From the NCBI GenBank assembly GCA_004296145.1, contig SEBM01000258.1:1-6127 (forward strand): a stretch of DNA of 6,127 nucleotides, given 5' to 3'. Origin of the DNA: Flavobacterium sp. Its GTDB lineage: Bacteria; Bacteroidota; Bacteroidia; Flavobacteriales; Flavobacteriaceae. A model generated the notes under the pieces. It was not told the origin of the DNA. It saw only the letters and a program-made list of their open reading frames with translations, and did no database searches. The position numbers were made by a program, and so were the translations under genes. Every line of letters starts with the position of its first letter. Positions within the stretch are counted from its first letter, which is position 1. Below are positions 1-6,127 of the stretch, piece after piece.

Positions 1-1
1 G

Positions 2-115
2 ACGCGCGATCTGGAATGGGGCGTAAAAGTGCCGGTTGCCGGTGCGGATGGCAAAGTTTTATACGTTTGGTTTGATGCGCCGATCGGTTATATTTCGGCT
101 ACAAAAGATTTGTTC
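2..115 (+). CDS. metG: Methionyl-tRNA synthetase fragment, broken at a junction
   Basis: This is an internal piece of methionyl-tRNA synthetase, which charges tRNA-Met with methionine in the cytoplasm. The frame starting at base 2 reads TRDLEWGVKVPVAGADGKV and then YVWFDAPIGYISATK, the highly conserved class I MetRS core. In E. coli MetRS the matching WLDAPIGY segment supplies methionine-pocket residues Trp253 and Tyr260. The left edge cuts off the N-terminal half. After about base 106 the expected MetRS sequence stops, and the frame runs on through antisense GH5 sequence to a stop at 308-310. The KMSKS region and anticodon-binding domain are therefore absent. Bases 1-100 are about 53% GC by hand count and rich in GCG, CCG and GGC codons, while bases 221-320 are about 37%. 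I infer a foreign or misjoined piece. The family call is firm; the exact right end is uncertain by about 10 bases. Confidence 0.85.
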
Positions 116-1362
116 AATGCTGATTTATCCGAAGAAAAAACCGAATTTAACCCTTGCGGTTCCTGCGGAGGATCTGTAGTTAACGGATCGCCGGGATTCC
201 ATTTTCCGTCAGCGGTAACAGCTTTTCCTTCGCCTCCAAATCCCCAGAAATTAGCTGCCTGCAATGAACCTTTTTTTGCCACACTTTCGGCAACACGATT
301 AAAAATATAATTGTAAAAAATATCCCGATTGGCGACAGATGAAGTGCTTACTAAACTTTCATTTTCTCTCGGAAGACCAAATTCTTCAATAATAATCGGG
401 CGTTTTAAATCGTCGGCTACTTTTACATGTTTGTCAATATAAATTCCGGCTTTTTCTAAAGTTGACGGAAGCGTATTTGCAGCATTATCTGCTTTAAACC
501 AATTCCAGTTTTTGGGCCAGATATGCATTGTCAGATAATCAATATTTGGATTTTTGTGCGTTCTTTCAAAAATATTAATATCATCATTTGAGCTGTTTAA
601 ACCTTCAGAACCTGTAGAAACCAAATGATTTTTGTCTAAACTATCAATCAAATCAACAATAGTATTCAGCCATTTGGTGAATTTTTCTTCATTTTCCGGC
701 GTAAAAGTTCTCGGTTCATTTCCAACCTGCCACGCCATAATCGTATTATCTTCAGTATATTTCTTTTTAGAATAGTTGTTTGTTCGTCCTAAAATAAACT
801 TTACATGATTGTTCAAACCTTCCATACAAGGCTCACAGCTATGAAATTGCTCGGTATACGATATAAATTGCGGCCAAGTATTTGGCGGAATTGCCGGAAC
901 CGGAATCGGGCCTTTTCCATTCCATTCTAAATATTGCGACATTCCGCCCGACCATTCCCAGTTATTTGTTAAATACAAAACCGCATACATTTTGCGTTTG
1001 CTCATTTCGTTGATCAGGAAATCCAATCCGTCAAGCAAATCTTCATCGTATTTTCCCTGCTCATATTGTAAAGCCGGGCGAACAGTGAAATCGTATTTTC
1101 CACCATCCGCGCCAACCAAAATTCGAAGATTATCAATGCCGTTTTTCTGCATTAAATCCAGTTCCCGAAGCAGTCTTTTTCGGTCGCTGATTTTTTTAGA
1201 AGCCAATAAACTTCCGTACCAATAATTGGTTCCGATATACGAATAAGGTTTATTGCCTTTATAAAATTGAGTTCCTTTTACCGTAATTCTCTCCTGCGCC
1301 TGACAAGCGATTGTAGAAAGAATCAAGGTCAAAGAAAGTGTTTTTAGAAATCTGTTTTTCAT
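88..1362 (-). CDS. GH5 (subfamily 7-like) secreted endo-beta-1,4-mannanase, 3' end altered
   Basis: This is a probable endo-beta-1,4-mannanase (EC 3.2.1.78) that cuts mannan or glucomannan chains outside the cytoplasm. The 424-residue product starts with a signal peptide, residues 1 to about 22. It can be read as lipoprotein (STIAC, Cys20) or as a type I signal cleaved near CQAQ. The GH5 barrel follows: GTNYWYG at 44-50, NLRIL at 78-82, the acid/base in WQVGNEPR (Glu216), MHIWPKNW at 279-286, the nucleophile in RPIIIEEFG (Glu327), and the late NFWGFGGEG motif at 371-379. A GDPPQEPQG-type stretch near 396-404 is usual in bacterial GH5_7 enzymes. The last ~6 residues and the TAA are antisense to the metG fragment, so the native C-terminus is lost, probably only some ten residues. 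The ATG precedes MKNRFLK and has no Shine-Dalgarno motif. It lies 287 bases downstream of the GH26 gene, behind two hairpin repeats, so it may not be tightly co-transcribed. Family confidence is high; the substrate rests on motifs and context. Confidence 0.92.
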   Translation of the reverse strand: MKNRFLKTLSLTLILSTIACQAQERITVKGTQFYKGNKPYSYIGTNYWYGSLLASKKISDRKRLLRELDLMQKNGIDNLRILVGADGGKYDFTVRPALQYEQGKYDEDLLDGLDFLINEMSKRKMYAVLYLTNNWEWSGGMSQYLEWNGKGPIPVPAIPPNTWPQFISYTEQFHSCEPCMEGLNNHVKFILGRTNNYSKKKYTEDNTIMAWQVGNEPRTFTPENEEKFTKWLNTIVDLIDSLDKNHLVSTGSEGLNSSNDDINIFERTHKNPNIDYLTMHIWPKNWNWFKADNAANTLPSTLEKAGIYIDKHVKVADDLKRPIIIEEFGLPRENESLVSTSSVANRDIFYNYIFNRVAESVAKKGSLQAANFWGFGGEGKAVTADGKWNPGDPLTTDPPQEPQGLNSVFSSDKSALNKSFVAEI

Positions 1363-1375
1363 AATTTATTTTTTA

Positions 1376-1467
1376 AGGAGCTATTTCCCGCTATCCGTTT
1401 CAATCTTTTGTGTCTCGTTAAAAAACGAGACACAAAAGGATTTCCACTACTATCGGGGCTAGGGCTT
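1376..1467. repeat. Structured intergenic element with a perfect 15-bp hairpin
   Basis: The core is a perfect inverted repeat. CTTTTGTGTCTCGTT at 1405-1419 pairs with AACGAGACACAAAAG at 1424-1438 across an AAAA loop. The flanks look conserved too. GGAGCTATTTCCCGCTATCC (1377-1396) faces a segment with TATCGGGGCTAGGGCT (1451-1466), and AGCT/GGCT plus CCC/GGG can pair as an outer, interrupted stem. From memory, very similar units (AGCCCCGATAG, hairpin, GGATAGCGGGAAATAGCTCC on the minus strand) recur between genes in Flavobacterium, so I read this as a dispersed structured element. On the minus strand it is transcribed in the leader of the GH5 gene and ends about 14 bases before its ATG. No U-tract follows the hairpin on either strand, so it is not a standard intrinsic terminator. 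The Rfam flavo-1 RNA is a candidate identity that I cannot confirm. Confidence 0.7.
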
Positions 1468-1502
1468 TACGTTTTATTAGACGTTTTTGTTTTCAACGTT
1501 CT

Positions 1503-1610
1503 GTTTGTGTCATTTCGACGAAGGAGAAATCACACTAGAAACTCCGTAAACAAAATCTTTAATCTTTGTCGATATACGAGTGCGATTTCTCCTTCGTCGA
1601 AATGACAAAC
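1503..1610. repeat. Long imperfect inverted repeat (REP/MITE-like), arms of 33 and 31 bases
   Basis: The left arm (1503-1535) contains TCATTTCGACGAAGGAGAAA. The right arm (1580-1610) contains its reverse complement, TTTCTCCTTCGTCGAAATGA. The arms match throughout except for one mismatch and a 2-base gap, and enclose about 44 bases. A transcript could form a stem of about 30 pairs. The TTCGACGAAGGAGAAAT sequence is one I associate with dispersed repeats in Flavobacterium and other Bacteroidetes, but no copy count could be made here. No transposase and no target-site duplication are evident. It sits in the 287-base gap (1363-1649) between GH26 and GH5, and could stall transcription or protect the upstream mRNA. 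That role is inferred. Confidence 0.8.
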
Positions 1611-1613
1611 TAA

Positions 1614-1641
1614 CCTGAAACTTTAAACTTTAAACCTGAAA
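1614..1641. repeat. Short A/T-rich direct repeat after the GH26 stop
   Basis: CCTGAAA occurs at 1614-1620 and again at 1635-1641. Between them lies a tandem CTTTAAA CTTTAAA. The block sits about 10 bases past the GH26 stop, next to the larger inverted repeat, and may be part of the same dispersed element. No function can be read from it. Confidence 0.5.
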
Positions 1642-1649
1642 CAAAAAAC

Positions 1650-2888
1650 TTATTTAGGCATTTCATACATCTTCGGCAGTCCATTCACCAAAGCCGATTT
1701 TGCTTTAGAGCTAAATGTTTTAAAATCACTCGCATTCGAAACCGAGCCATTCGGAACATAATATCCATCGGCATTATTATTCCAAAACATCACATAACTC
1801 ACTTCGATACTATTAGAAGTCAGAGCGCTGTATAAATATGTCGAAAACCAATTGTTAACCGGCGAAATTGAACTTGTAACGCGAAAACCAGTTTCGGTTA
1901 GAGCGGCGATTTTTACTTTCGCTTTAGCGTAATCAGAAATTATTTTTAGTTTTGAGTTGGCTGTATTTGCTCCGTTTTGACCTTTGTTGTCAAAATCTCC
2001 ATAATTATCCATTCCTACAATATCGACATATTTATCGCCCGGATATTGGCTTAGATAATTCTTTTCTGTCGTATAAGAATTGTCAGGAGAAAAGGCATAT
2101 AAAATATTGTGAACGCCTTTTGTGTTTTTAAGATAGTCAACGGTAAACTGATATGCCGTTTTATATTCTTCGGGTGTGCAATAATTTGCTCCCCACCAAA
2201 ACCAGCTTCCGTCAAATTCGTGAAAAGGTCTGAAGATAATCGGAATCAATTCGCCATTTGTACCTTTTAAATTCAAAACTACACTGGCAACTTTGTCAAG
2301 TTTTTTCTTGTACCATTCGTGATTTGCTCCGCCAGGCAAAATACTTTTAAAAGCAGTGGTTTTTTGTTCCGACGTCATGTCGGCAGCATAAAAAGAATCT
2401 TCATTATTCGGTTCTCTCAAATGCCAGCAAAAAGTATTTATTATGCCTTTGGCGTAAGCAGTTTTCACATCATTTGTAATTTTTATTTCTTGTTGGTAAA
2501 ACCAGTTACCAGCCTCATTATTATTGCTTTTATCTGTAATAAACATAAAATCTGAACCTAACAATGCAGGATCAAAACCTGTATTTTTCTTAATATCAGA
2601 ATCACCGCCTGCATCTTGGTAAAAACTATTAAAAGCATCCTGCTGACCAATTGCAAATTTCGTTTTGGCCAGTTTTTTTAGATTGTAAAATAAAGCTACT
2701 GTTTCTTTTGTAGCATTTGCATCGACCATATAAGTAGCTGCATTTTCAGTCGTTAACGGATCTGTAGGTACAACAACAGGCGGATCGACTACAGGATCTG
2801 TTTTTTCAGTTTCATTATCTGATGAACAATTGGTAAACGCAAAAACGGATAAAGTTAGAAATGCTATTTTAAGAAAAGTGTTTTTCAT
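1650..2888 (-). CDS. GH26 endo-beta-1,4-mannanase, lipoprotein
   Basis: This is a probable endo- or mannobiose-producing beta-mannanase (EC 3.2.1.78) attached to the cell envelope. The 412-residue product opens with a lipoprotein signal, MKNTFLKIAFLTLSVFAFTN then Cys21. The following SSDNETE is acidic, as in Bacteroidetes surface-export signals, so surface exposure is likely. A Pro/Val/Asp-rich linker (about 29-45) leads into a GH26 barrel. Visible landmarks are AIGQQDAF (79-86), CWHLREP (154-160), the acid/base in RPFHEFDGSWFWWG (Glu224), YAFSPDN (264-270), GMDNYGD (292-298) and the nucleophile in ALTETGF (Glu332). Length is normal for a single-domain GH26 with no extra binding module. The ATG lies only 3 bases after the epimerase stop, so translation is probably coupled. 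B. fragilis carries a GH26 mannanase (ManA) beside its mannosyl-glucose phosphorylase, which supports the pathway role. Endo versus mannobiohydrolase action cannot be told from the sequence. Confidence 0.94.
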   Translation of the reverse strand: MKNTFLKIAFLTLSVFAFTNCSSDNETEKTDPVVDPPVVVPTDPLTTENAATYMVDANATKETVALFYNLKKLAKTKFAIGQQDAFNSFYQDAGGDSDIKKNTGFDPALLGSDFMFITDKSNNNEAGNWFYQQEIKITNDVKTAYAKGIINTFCWHLREPNNEDSFYAADMTSEQKTTAFKSILPGGANHEWYKKKLDKVASVVLNLKGTNGELIPIIFRPFHEFDGSWFWWGANYCTPEEYKTAYQFTVDYLKNTKGVHNILYAFSPDNSYTTEKNYLSQYPGDKYVDIVGMDNYGDFDNKGQNGANTANSKLKIISDYAKAKVKIAALTETGFRVTSSISPVNNWFSTYLYSALTSNSIEVSYVMFWNNNADGYYVPNGSVSNASDFKTFSSKAKSALVNGLPKMYEMPK

Positions 2889-2891
2889 CTT

Positions 2892-4082
2892 TTAGATTTT
2901 AATTCTGTGAATAAGTTCTAAACAGGCACGGCTGTTGTGATAAGGGCATTTCCAGAAACCGGCTTTGTCTTTTTCTATCAAAGAATAATCTTTGTGAATT
3001 CCCCAAAACCATTCCCCATTTTTAGTATCCAGAATGTATTTTTTTATAAAATCCCAGTTTCTGAAAACAATGTCTAAATACTTTTCATCACCAGTAAGCT
3101 GGTACGCATTGTAAAAACCAATTAAAGCTTCGGCCTGTACCCACCAATGTTTTTCTGCAATTAATTTATCTTTTTCAGGATCAAATTCGTACCACAAACC
3201 GCCGTCAAAATCAAGTCCTTGTTTGGTAACTTCTGCCATTTGTATGGCATGTTTTTTATAATTAGAAATTAAGGTTTCATTTTTTGAAATCTCGGCACAT
3301 TGCAATAAAAGCCAGGCTGCTTCAATATCATGACCGTATGAAATAACGTCTGGTTTTTCAATCCAGTTTTCATCAAAAAACAAACGCAAATGACCTGTTT
3401 TTGTATTGATGAAATGTTTTTCGATAGTTTCTAAAAGTTCAATAATATCACTTTGAAGCTTTTTGTCTTTCCAGACTTTAAACAAATTGGCATACGCTTC
3501 TACAATATGCAAATGCGTATTCATTGTCTTTTTTTCGTTGGCATCTTTATCACTCAGACGTAAATCTTCGATAGGTTGCCATTCTCTCGTAAAAGCTTCC
3601 AGATAACCTTTGTTTTCAGGATCGTAACTGTTTTCCTGAATTTTTAAATATAAATTAATGGCTATTTCTAAAGCTTTTTCATCCTTAGAAATAACATAAT
3701 ATTCTGATAATCCGTAAATCGCAAAAGCTAAAGCATAAATCTGGTTTTTAGTATCTTTTGGCGTTTTATCCACATTGATACTCCAAAATAAACCTCCAAA
3801 TTCTATGTCATAAAAATAATTGGACAAATAGTCAAAAGCTCTTTTTGCGATTCTTTTATGTTCTTCATTTTTAGTAATTTGAAAAGCCGAAGAAAATGTC
3901 CAAAGAATTCTGGCATTCAATACAGAACCTTTTTCAGCATTTTCAACTATATTTTCGTTACCATCAATCTGACCATAAAAACCATCGTTTTTGGCGTCAA
4001 TAGTGTTTTCTGACCAATACTTTAAAATGCTGTCAAGTTCTGCGGATAATTCGCTTTTGAGTTGCTTTAGTTCTTTTGACAC
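2892..4082 (-). CDS. Cellobiose/mannobiose 2-epimerase (AGE family)
   Basis: This cytoplasmic enzyme (cellobiose 2-epimerase, EC 5.1.3.11) interconverts glucose and mannose at the reducing end of beta-1,4-disaccharides. In this setting it would turn mannobiose into 4-O-beta-mannosyl-glucose for the adjacent phosphorylase. The 396 residues have no signal peptide and span the full (alpha/alpha)6 barrel of the N-acylglucosamine 2-epimerase superfamily. Conserved sites visible are LNARILWTF with Arg57, MNTHLHIVEAYANL with His190, SYGHDIEAAWLL with His251, KHWWVQAEAL with Trp313/Trp314, and CPYHNSR with His382. These match the catalytic Arg and three His of characterised cellobiose 2-epimerases such as the Rhodothermus enzyme. 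The start is GTG. No ATG lies in frame until residue 187, and the N-terminus aligns with family members, so GTG is well supported. It begins 6 bases after the GH130 stop and ends 3 bases before GH26. Confidence 0.93.
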   Translation of the reverse strand: MSKELKQLKSELSAELDSILKYWSENTIDAKNDGFYGQIDGNENIVENAEKGSVLNARILWTFSSAFQITKNEEHKRIAKRAFDYLSNYFYDIEFGGLFWSINVDKTPKDTKNQIYALAFAIYGLSEYYVISKDEKALEIAINLYLKIQENSYDPENKGYLEAFTREWQPIEDLRLSDKDANEKKTMNTHLHIVEAYANLFKVWKDKKLQSDIIELLETIEKHFINTKTGHLRLFFDENWIEKPDVISYGHDIEAAWLLLQCAEISKNETLISNYKKHAIQMAEVTKQGLDFDGGLWYEFDPEKDKLIAEKHWWVQAEALIGFYNAYQLTGDEKYLDIVFRNWDFIKKYILDTKNGEWFWGIHKDYSLIEKDKAGFWKCPYHNSRACLELIHRIKI

Positions 4083-4088
4083 GATAAA

Positions 4089-5279
4089 TTATATTGCGTT
4101 ATTTTTATCAATCTGATTGATTATATTGTTTACAGAACCAGCAGAAACAAAAGTGTCAGAAGGTGCATTTATTACATAATCAACAAGTTTTGCTACAGAA
4201 GAAACTGCAACATGCATGCGCGTATCAGATGATGCATAATAGACATAAACCGTTCCGTCAGCATCTTCAATCCATCCGTTTGAAAACAGTACATTCGATA
4301 CATCGCCAACTCTTTCAATACCTTCAGGTCCCATAAAATGTCCCGCCGGAACGTGAGTAACTTTGCTAATATCATTCAAATCAGTCATAAACATATAAAG
4401 TGTATAACGAAGTCCTGCCGCTGTGTTACGAACGCCGTGCGCCAGATGCAGCCAGCCTTTTTCTGTTTTAATAGGAGCAGGACCAAGACCATTTTTCAGT
4501 TCATAAATCGTATGATATTGTTTTCCGAAAATGATTTTTTCGTCTTTTACAACCGGATTTGTCATGTCATCGACATAACCCAAACCGATTCCGCCTCCGG
4601 AACCAACATCGATAAAACCGTCTTGCGGACGTGTGTATAAAGCATATTTTCCGTTTATAAATTCCGGATGCAAAACAACATTTCGCTGTTGTCCGGTATT
4701 CGAAATCAAATCAGGAAGTCTTTCCCAATTCACTAAATCTTTTGAACGCACAATTCCGGCATTGGCAACAGCCGAACTTGTATCGCCTTTTGGAGCTTTC
4801 GGATCTTTTCTTTCGGTGCAAAAAATACCATAAACCCAACCGTCTTCATGATTGATCAGACGCATGTCATACACATTTGTGTCCGGTTCTTCGGTTTGCG
4901 GAATCACGCATGGTTTTTCCCAAAACCTGAAATTATCCACTCCATTTGGACTTTCCGCTATAGCGAAAAAAGATTTTCTGTCAATTCCTTCTACGCGCAC
5001 GGCAAGAAGATATTTTCCGTTCCATTTCATTGCGCCGGCGTTAAAAGCGGCATTCATTCCGATTCTTTCCTGCAGGAACGGATTTGTTTTTTCGTTGAGG
5101 TCAAAACGCCAGTTCAAAGGCACGTGAGCCGCTGTAACTACCGGGTTTTTATAGCGGTCATATATTCCGTTTCCGGCACTTTCCTGAGGAGTATTTTTTT
5201 TCTCTATCAGTGATGTATGTTCTTTTTCTAACGCTACTTTTCTATCCTGAAATGTAGTTGAAGTGGCTATTGTTGTCAT
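4089..5279 (-). CDS. GH130 4-O-beta-D-mannosyl-D-glucose phosphorylase
   Basis: It catalyses reversible phosphorolysis of beta-1,4-mannosyl-glucose to alpha-mannose-1-phosphate and glucose (EC 2.4.1.281) in the cytoplasm. The 396 residues form a full-length five-bladed beta-propeller enzyme without a signal peptide. The sequence closely follows B. fragilis MGP (GH130 subfamily 1) as I recall it: NGIYDRYKNPVVTAAH (37-52), FLQERIGMNAAFNAGA (68-83), VRVEGIDRKSFFA (94-106), TNVYDMRL with Asp138, the counterpart of catalytic Asp131 in the B. fragilis enzyme, QQRNVVLHPEF, LYTRPQDGFIDVGSGGGIG, LAHGVRN and YYASSDTRMHVA. The Arg and His residues in these blocks bind phosphate and sugar in the family. 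The N-terminus is about seven residues longer than that of B. fragilis. The ATG lies 28 bases after the symporter stop and the gene ends 6 bases before the epimerase. A mannobiose phosphorylase is the main alternative, but the epimerase next door favours mannosyl-glucose. Confidence 0.95.
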   Translation of the reverse strand: MTTIATSTTFQDRKVALEKEHTSLIEKKNTPQESAGNGIYDRYKNPVVTAAHVPLNWRFDLNEKTNPFLQERIGMNAAFNAGAMKWNGKYLLAVRVEGIDRKSFFAIAESPNGVDNFRFWEKPCVIPQTEEPDTNVYDMRLINHEDGWVYGIFCTERKDPKAPKGDTSSAVANAGIVRSKDLVNWERLPDLISNTGQQRNVVLHPEFINGKYALYTRPQDGFIDVGSGGGIGLGYVDDMTNPVVKDEKIIFGKQYHTIYELKNGLGPAPIKTEKGWLHLAHGVRNTAAGLRYTLYMFMTDLNDISKVTHVPAGHFMGPEGIERVGDVSNVLFSNGWIEDADGTVYVYYASSDTRMHVAVSSVAKLVDYVINAPSDTFVSAGSVNNIINQIDKNNAI

Positions 5280-5307
5280 AAAAATAGATTTCTGTATCTG
5301 TAATATT

Positions 5308-6127
5308 TTAATTGGTCTGGTCTCTTTTTTGGTTTAAATCCTGTTCAATTGTTTGTAGTTTTTCTTCAGATAAAGGATAAAATAAAATAAAGGCGACTGA
5401 TATAATTGCTGCGATGGCAGGAAGTATGCTTAACATTAACTGGATTCCGTTTTGTGTAAAAGCCGTTTGTTCTACATTGGCCTGAAAACCAAAATAACCT
5501 AAAAGCCAGCCCGCTCCGGCACCGCCAATTGTCCATCCAAATTTTTGCGACATTGATGATGCTGAAAAAACCAATCCGGTTGCTCTGCGGCCTTGTTTCC
5601 ATTCAGAATAATCGGCGCTGTCGGCATACATGGACCAAATCAACGGGAAAATGCAGCCTGCACAAATACTGATTAAAACTTGAAAACTCATGATTAGGAA
5701 AATATCCTGTTTTCCGAAGAAATAGAAAATTAAACTCAATAATGCTGCGATTGCCATGGCACCAAAAAAGGTTTTCTTTTTACCAATCCTGTTTGCGATT
5801 GGAGTAGCCATAATAACTCCGATGATATTAGCTGCCTGACCCAAAACCAGATAAATAGAAGTGGGAGCCATGTGGAAATCTGTTCCAAACAAAGAAAAAT
5901 CGAAATTAACATTGCTGCTCACATAATATTTGAAGTAATAAACGGCAGCACCGTCACGAATGGAATTAAAAACCAAAGCGCCAATTCCCGCTCCAAGCAA
6001 AATCCACCACGGTTTGTTTTTCAGTAAATCTTTTAAGTCTTCTTTTAAATCATTTTTTTCGTCTGTAATCGGTTTTACTCTTTCTTTCGTAAAGAAAAAA
6101 CAACCCCAGAAGAATAGAGTTGTAATG
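5308..6127 (-). CDS. GPH/MFS sugar:cation symporter, C-terminal part
   Basis: This is an inner-membrane sugar:cation symporter of the glycoside-pentoside-hexuronide (MelB-like) group. It probably imports mannobiose or mannosyl-glucose. The frame stays open to the right edge, so the true start lies outside. The first TTG, near base 6000, is an internal Leu codon, not a start. The 272 visible residues begin at the end of one membrane helix (ITTLFFWGCFFF), likely TM6. A charged cytoplasmic loop follows (TKERVKPITDEKND then LKEDLKDLLKNKPWW), and then six further hydrophobic helices, likely TM7-12. Family motifs include NSIRDGAAVYYFKYYV after the loop and ADYSEWKQGRRATGLVFSAS, the D-x2-EW-x2-G-x-R pattern near TM10-11. 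The tail ends YPLSEEKLQTIEQDLNQKR, as is usual for the family. It is the first visible gene of the operon, 28 bases before GH130. B. fragilis has an equivalent symporter in its mannan cluster. The substrate is inferred from context. Confidence 0.92.
   Translation of the reverse strand, partial: ITTLFFWGCFFFTKERVKPITDEKNDLKEDLKDLLKNKPWWILLGAGIGALVFNSIRDGAAVYYFKYYVSSNVNFDFSLFGTDFHMAPTSIYLVLGQAANIIGVIMATPIANRIGKKKTFFGAMAIAALLSLIFYFFGKQDIFLIMSFQVLISICAGCIFPLIWSMYADSADYSEWKQGRRATGLVFSASSMSQKFGWTIGGAGAGWLLGYFGFQANVEQTAFTQNGIQLMLSILPAIAAIISVAFILFYPLSEEKLQTIEQDLNQKRDQTN

Noticed and set aside
29..310. A 93-codon plus-strand frame as a small complete protein
   Set aside because: Its first ~26 codons are internal metG sequence starting at a Val codon, and the rest is antisense to the well-supported GH5 gene. 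It is a product of the junction.
1405..1438. Intrinsic (Rho-independent) terminator
   Set aside because: The stem is perfect, but the base of the stem is A/T-rich and no T-run follows on either strand. It also lies immediately before GH5 rather than just after GH26.
1408..1605. A 65-codon plus-strand frame in the GH26-GH5 gap
   Set aside because: It lies entirely across the two inverted repeats, has no recognisable motif and its codons follow the repeat sequence. It is better explained as non-coding.
1503..1641. CRISPR array or insertion sequence
   Set aside because: There is one inverted pair, not a regular array of direct repeats with spacers, and no transposase gene or target duplication.
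4338..5213. Plus-strand frames opposite the GH130 gene
   Set aside because: They are antisense shadows of a full-length, strongly conserved enzyme and show no motifs of their own.
5280..5307. Separate promoter for GH130 in the 28-base gap after the symporter
   Set aside because: The gap is too short for a -33/-7 pair with a leader, and no TAnnTTTG was found; read-through from the symporter is simpler.

Overview
The window reads as part of a low-GC Bacteroidetes genome, most likely Flavobacterium or a close relative. The evidence is A/T-rich codon use, no Shine-Dalgarno motifs before the starts, a Bacteroidetes-type lipoprotein signal, and two intergenic inverted repeats of a kind I associate with Flavobacterium genomes. 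No search was run, so the genus is an inference.

Almost everything lies on the minus strand as one beta-mannan utilisation cluster. In transcription order (right to left) it holds: the C-terminal part of a GPH/MFS sugar:cation symporter (cut by the right edge); a GH130 4-O-beta-mannosyl-glucose phosphorylase; an AGE-family cellobiose/mannobiose 2-epimerase; a GH26 beta-mannanase lipoprotein; a 287-base intergenic region with two hairpin-forming repeats; and a GH5 (subfamily 7-like) beta-mannanase. The first four genes are separated by 28, 6 and 3 bases and look like one operon. The GH5 gene is set apart by the repeat-bearing gap and may be expressed at a different level or independently.

The gene set matches the mannan pathway known from Bacteroides fragilis. 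Mannanases cut mannan outside the cytoplasm, the symporter imports beta-1,4-mannobiose, the epimerase turns the reducing mannose into glucose, and the phosphorylase splits mannosyl-glucose with phosphate into mannose-1-phosphate and glucose. Catalytic residues can be seen in all four enzymes. No SusC/SusD pair and no regulator fall inside the window.

The left edge is the oddity. The first ~105 bases, on the plus strand, encode a piece of methionyl-tRNA synthetase with higher GC than its neighbours. It runs straight into the 3' end of the GH5 gene in the opposite orientation. The metG reading frame is broken there, and the last ~6 codons and stop of GH5 are antisense metG sequence. This looks like a chimeric join (assembly or cloning) or, less likely, a real rearrangement. 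I see no undescribed system; the most useful points to check are this junction and the two structured repeats.
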